Position numbers and translations under genes: made by a program. From Actinospineispora spinosispora DSM 44797 (lineage in GTDB: Bacteria > Actinomycetota > Actinomycetes > Mycobacteriales > Pseudonocardiaceae), in NCBI RefSeq assembly GCF_000429025.1, contig NZ_AUBB01000024.1, positions 173,846 through 237,845 of the forward strand: DNA of 64,000 nt, written 5' to 3'. The notes below the pieces were generated by a model that was given only the letters and a program-made list of their open reading frames with translations, was not told where the DNA came from and ran no database searches. Below, piece after piece: positions 60,330-64,000 of this stretch (within the stretch, counting starts at the first letter, position 1; each line of letters begins with the position of its first letter).

Positions 60330-62132
60330 ATGGCGCAGCTCCCCTCGCCCGGAACCAACCGACCACAGCGGCCGCGCACCTCGGCGCCGGAGGACATCGG
60401 TTTCGTCCCCCGCCCACCGGTGACCTGGCTGGCCCCCGGCGTCCTGGCCCGTACCGGTGTCCAGGTCGCCATCTCCACCCTGTTCGGCAGCTACGCGGAC
60501 CGGCGTGAGCTGCAGCGCGCCGAGTCCGGTGAGCCGCTGGACCTCTCCGGCCGGGCCGACGACTCCCGGGCTGGCGACTCCCGGGCTGGCGACTTCTGGC
60601 TCGACTACGTGGCCGACATCGGCGACGGCGTCGACGGCGCCATGACCGTCGCCAGCCAGCTCGCGCGCGACGAGCTGCAGCTCGACGGGCAGCGAACCCG
60701 GGCAGGGTCATTGCTGGTCATGGGCGGCGACGAGGCGTATCCGGTCGCGTCCATGGCCAACTACAACGACCGGATCGTCGGGCCCTACCGGGCGATGCTG
60801 CCCTGGGCGGACGAGCCCCGCTGGCTGGTCGCGCTGCCCGGCAACCACGACTGGTACGACGGTCTGACCAGCTTCCTGCGACAGTTCTGCCAGGGGCGCT
60901 GGATCGGCGGCTGGAAGACCGCGCAGACCCGCAGCTACTTCGCGGTGAAACTACCCGGCGGCTGGTGGCTGTGGGGGATCGACGTCGCGCTCGGCGACGA
61001 CATCGACGAACCCCAGCTGGACTATTTCCGCGAGATGGCCGGCCGGATGGAACCGGACGACGCGATCATCCTGTGCTGGGCGATGCCGTCCTGGGTGGAG
61101 TCGGGCCCGGACAACCCGGAGGGCTACGCGCCGCTGGAGTACTTCGAGCGCACCGTCATCCCGGACCGCGCGATGCTGCGGCTGTCGCTGTCCGGCGACC
61201 TGCACCACTACGCCCGATACCAGGGCCAGGACGAGGCGGCGCAGCAGAAGATCACCGCCGGGGGTGGCGGCGCGTACCTGTTCGGCACCCATCAGCTGCC
61301 CGAGACGCTGAACCTGCCGCCGGTCGAGTCGCGTGACCCGAACAAACGCGCACCCGTGCGCTACGACCTGGCCGAGCGCTACCCGAGCGCCGCGACGTCG
61401 AAGAGTCTGCGCGCCGGGATCTTCGGCGCGGTGTTCCGCAGCCCGAAGTTCTGGGCGGTGCCCGCGCTGATCTACCTGTTGCTGGGGGTGACCCTGGCCA
61501 GGGCTCTGCCCGGGCTGGCCAGGTCGCGCTGGTGGTCGGTCAGCGTGCCCGACCTGGTACTGGCGCTCGTGCTGATCGCCGCGGTCTACCTGGGGCTGGC
61601 CGCGTTCACGACGTTGAGCAGGAAGTACCGGCGGCTGCGACATCGGCTCGGGTTCGCGCACACCGTCGCGCACCTGGTGGTCGTGCTTGCGACGGTGTAC
61701 CTGGGTGAGCTGCTCGGTCACCGGCTCGGCTGGCCCTCCTCTGGCCGCGCCGCGGCGGTGGCGGTCTTGTGCGCCCTCGTCGGCGCCGCGATCGGCCCAC
61801 TGGTGGTCGCGCTCTACCTACTGCTCGCCGACATGGTGAAGCCGCGCGGGGTCAACACCGAGGAGTTGTTCTCCGCGCAGGCGATCCAGGACTACAAGTG
61901 CTTCCTGCGCCTGCGGATCGCCGAGGACGGCACGCTGACCGTGTTCCCGGTGAAGATCGACAAAGTGGTGCACTGGACCTTCGCGGCCGAAGGAGACACC
62001 CGCGGCCCGTGGTTCCGTCCGGCCGACGGCGTGCCCCCCGCGCCGGAGCTGATCGAACCGCCGATCACCATCACCAAACGCCCCACCGCCCCACCTCCGT
62101 CGGCAGCCGCGGGGATGGAACGGGATCAGTGA
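60330..62132 (+). CDS. Membrane-bound metallophosphoesterase
   Basis: The 600-residue protein starts at ATG 60330 (GGGGG upstream). The calcineurin-like core shows DYVADIGDGVDGAMTV (metal Asp), VMGGDEAYPV, ALPGNHDWYDGL (GNHD motif) and SGDLHHYARYQG. The C-terminal half has four or more hydrophobic helices (about 385-520: VPALIYLLLGVTLARALP, LVLALVLIAAVYLGLAAF, VVVLATVYLGEL, AVLCALVGAAIGPLVVALYLLL), so the enzyme is membrane tethered. A seven-residue repeat (DSRAGDSRAGDF) sits at about 72-83. The substrate could be a phospholipid, nucleotide or glycan. None can be fixed. Confidence 0.87.
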   Translation: MAQLPSPGTNRPQRPRTSAPEDIGFVPRPPVTWLAPGVLARTGVQVAISTLFGSYADRRELQRAESGEPLDLSGRADDSRAGDSRAGDFWLDYVADIGDGVDGAMTVASQLARDELQLDGQRTRAGSLLVMGGDEAYPVASMANYNDRIVGPYRAMLPWADEPRWLVALPGNHDWYDGLTSFLRQFCQGRWIGGWKTAQTRSYFAVKLPGGWWLWGIDVALGDDIDEPQLDYFREMAGRMEPDDAIILCWAMPSWVESGPDNPEGYAPLEYFERTVIPDRAMLRLSLSGDLHHYARYQGQDEAAQQKITAGGGGAYLFGTHQLPETLNLPPVESRDPNKRAPVRYDLAERYPSAATSKSLRAGIFGAVFRSPKFWAVPALIYLLLGVTLARALPGLARSRWWSVSVPDLVLALVLIAAVYLGLAAFTTLSRKYRRLRHRLGFAHTVAHLVVVLATVYLGELLGHRLGWPSSGRAAAVAVLCALVGAAIGPLVVALYLLLADMVKPRGVNTEELFSAQAIQDYKCFLRLRIAEDGTLTVFPVKIDKVVHWTFAAEGDTRGPWFRPADGVPPAPELIEPPITITKRPTAPPPSAAAGMERDQ

Positions 62133-62320
62133 TGGGATCGTCCCGACCGGGGTGGATCGGGACCTGCCGTGCCGATGGTGATTGGCTTGGGCACGAACCC
62201 AGAACGGTCAGATCAGCGCTTCGCGGTGGTCATCGCGGCCTGAACGCAGCGGCAATCCGTCACCGACCATGCAGCGGGCCGACCGCAACCGTCCGGCCGG
62301 CCGGCTCCACACTCATCGAG

Positions 62321-63940
62321 CTAGAACGGCGGCGGGTCTGGGTCGGTGATGGGTTCTCCTCGGGTCGGGTAGCTGCGTCCGAGCGGGCTTGTCCAGCGGA
62401 AGTGGCCTGGTTGGGGTTGGGTGACTGTCCAGCGTCCTCGGTGTTTGAGTGCGTGGTCGTGTGCGCAGGCGGGTGCGAGGTTGGTTGTGGTGGTGGGTCC
62501 GCCGTGTTGGATGTCGTGGGTGTGGTCGAGTTCGGATTGGACTGCTGATCGGCGGCAGCCTGGTGCTGTGCAGGTGCGGTCCCGGATTTGGGTGTATCGC
62601 CGTAGTGCGTTGGTCGGGTGTCGCCGCCCGGGTTGGGTGTCGAGTTTCTCGGCGGGGTCGCGTTCGCGGGCTTGCTGGTATTGGGTGGCGATGTCGGTGA
62701 TCACCTTGGCCCACGCTCGCGGTGGGTCTTTGGCCAATTGGGCGAGTGTGGTGGCGGGGATAGCGAGTTCGACGATCCCGCCTTCGGCGCGGTAGCTGGG
62801 TGGGCTGGTGGTGGGTCGGCGGTGGGTGATGCCTTCGGCGATCAGATAGCCATCGGCATCGGTGACCACCCACCGCCATTGGCCGCTGTGTTGGCGGGCG
62901 GTGGCGCGTCGGGCGACCGATCCGAGGATCGGGCCCCAGCCCGGGAGTTCACCGGGGAGGTTGTTGAGTCCGGCGAGGGTGTCGAGCCGGGCCCGCACCT
63001 CGATCCCCGACACCCGACCCACTTCGGCAACAGCCTCCACCGGCCCTTCAGCGCCGAAATCAATATCGACGGGCTCAACCTCGGCCGGGTCGGTGTCGGC
63101 CGGTTCGTTGGCAGGACTCGGCGGTGAGGTTTCGGCCAGCAGCGCGGCGATCATCTGAGCGCGGGTGAGGTGATGGAACCTCCCATCGAGCAGGCGTAGG
63201 AAGATGTCGGCGCGTAGCTGATCGATCCGCCCGCGATGCCCCGCGCGTTTCGCATCGGCCGCCAGCTTCGCGATCCGCTCGGTCGCCGCCGCCGCTTCAT
63301 CGGGTGGTAGGCCGGTGGCGGTGACCGTGGCGGTGCCCGCAGAGTCGAGGTAGCCCACCACCATCCGATCAGCCAGGGCTTGCTCGTACTGGTCTTCGGC
63401 CCGGTCCGGCTCCACGGTGATGATCAGCTTCAGGATTCGGGCCCGCAACCGCCCCGCCGTCAACCCCGGCGCCACCGGCAACACCCGCCCGATCACCGCG
63501 GCGATCAAGTCTTCAGGCAAACCCGCGAGGTGATGGGTGAACACCATCGCCCGGTCCCGGTCGATCAGCCCCGCCACCATCGCCGCGTGCACCGCCGGCA
63601 GCTCCAGACACAAAACCTGGGCGAAATCGCACTCGGTCCGCGCCCGACTCCGAGACAAGGTCAACGCGGCGCGTACTTCATCAGAGGCGTACTGCTCCGA
63701 CCCCACCACCGAACCACGTTGCACCACCGTGGCGACCGCCGCGGTGTACAGCCCTTCGACATGCGCACGCTGACGCCCACAGGCTTGCAGCACATCGACG
63801 ACGAAGTCATCGGACACCGCGTTCATGTCCAGGGCGGACAGGACAGCACCGAGGACTGGCCCGGCGGGCATACCCGCGAGCCAGGAACCGACCGACACCC
63901 CACCCTGCATGCCATCGATCATACGTTCGAACACCGACAA
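62321..63940 (-). CDS. DUF222/HNH endonuclease family protein (13E12-like repeat family)
   Basis: The 539-residue frame starts at TTG 63940. GTG 63934 or ATG 63922 are equally plausible. The first 300 residues are the helical DUF222 (GLIDRDRAMVFTHHLAGLP, LTAGRLRARILKLI, DRMVVGYLDSAGTATVTATGLPPDEAAAATE in pieces). The C-terminus is an HNH domain: RDRTCTAPGCRRSAVQSELDHTHDIQHGGPTT with LAPACAHDHALKH. The family occurs in many copies per actinobacterial genome, like the 13E12 repeat proteins of mycobacteria, and is suspected to be selfish or homing-like. The 60 bases after the start are non-coding. The 190 bp before 62321 show no gene. Confidence 0.88.
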   Translation of the reverse strand: MSVFERMIDGMQGGVSVGSWLAGMPAGPVLGAVLSALDMNAVSDDFVVDVLQACGRQRAHVEGLYTAAVATVVQRGSVVGSEQYASDEVRAALTLSRSRARTECDFAQVLCLELPAVHAAMVAGLIDRDRAMVFTHHLAGLPEDLIAAVIGRVLPVAPGLTAGRLRARILKLIITVEPDRAEDQYEQALADRMVVGYLDSAGTATVTATGLPPDEAAAATERIAKLAADAKRAGHRGRIDQLRADIFLRLLDGRFHHLTRAQMIAALLAETSPPSPANEPADTDPAEVEPVDIDFGAEGPVEAVAEVGRVSGIEVRARLDTLAGLNNLPGELPGWGPILGSVARRATARQHSGQWRWVVTDADGYLIAEGITHRRPTTSPPSYRAEGGIVELAIPATTLAQLAKDPPRAWAKVITDIATQYQQARERDPAEKLDTQPGRRHPTNALRRYTQIRDRTCTAPGCRRSAVQSELDHTHDIQHGGPTTTTNLAPACAHDHALKHRGRWTVTQPQPGHFRWTSPLGRSYPTRGEPITDPDPPPF

Positions 63941-64000
63941 AACCAGGAAATCAGCAGGTCAACCAGTCAACAAACCCCCACCAGCGGCAAACGGTCACAG

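Overview
The window is high-GC actinomycete chromosome, most likely from the order Pseudonocardiales (Amycolatopsis/Saccharopolyspora type). This rests on GC-rich third positions, frequent GTG starts, WhiB-like, conservon and GlpR/SepX-type genes, a predicted mycothiol-dependent enzyme, and a gene order (mprA-mprB-pepD ... moaB-mscL ... fmdB-like, MTHF synthetase, galU, glp/moeA, rimJ, glpR) that matches the mycobacterial Rv0981-Rv0996 block as I remember it. No database search was possible.

Bases 1 to about 9,078 are the integrase end of an integrated actinomycete conjugative element (AICE) sitting in the 3' end of a tRNA-Arg(CCT) gene. Its far end lies left of the window. It carries a tightly overlapping transfer operon (xis-like, whiB-like, small membrane protein, FtsK/TraB-type DNA pump) followed by GACCCGG repeats that may be the cis-acting transfer locus. 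A divergent set of four small genes, three of them with Cys/His clusters, includes a 56-codon gene hidden in gene overlaps. A TPR-type regulator lies opposite. The cargo gene encodes an HNH nuclease-like protein with heptadecapeptide repeats and a C-terminal membrane anchor. The integrase has a GntR-type winged helix fused to its C-terminus.

Bases 9,300-21,900 are core chromosome: a predicted mycothiol-dependent DinB-like enzyme, a ClC chloride channel with its MarR regulator, bluB, a lipoprotein lytic transglycosylase, a deaminase, a dehydrogenase, an L,D-transpeptidase, and the envelope-stress module mprAB-pepD. Bases 21,900-29,800 interrupt the expected pepD-moaB neighbourhood. They start with a dense cluster of CACTCACGA/TCGTGAGTG repeats, then a glycosyltransferase-DUF2064-methyltransferase operon, a two-component system, a membrane-anchored molybdopterin oxidoreductase, a Uma2 nuclease-like gene and a sugar epimerase.

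Bases 29,860-37,353 return to the conserved block (moaB to glpR, then tRNA-Ala). A 700-bp non-coding stretch precedes a conservon (cvnABCD, 38,058-42,198). After it come an LLM-class monooxygenase, glycerol facilitator, APH-fold kinase, CBS protein, a lysozyme-like secreted protein, and an ABC importer with a double-length permease. Bases 50,100-57,800 hold a hydrolase/TetR pair with paired operators, a methyltransferase facing an ABC-F ATPase, and an ABC exporter preceded by a 57-residue Cys/Arg/Asp-rich peptide gene. Bases 57,775-62,132 carry a phosphatase, the cobalt transporter cbtBA with an ArsR-type sensor, a CsbD protein and a membrane metallophosphoesterase. A DUF222/HNH repeat-family gene ends the window.
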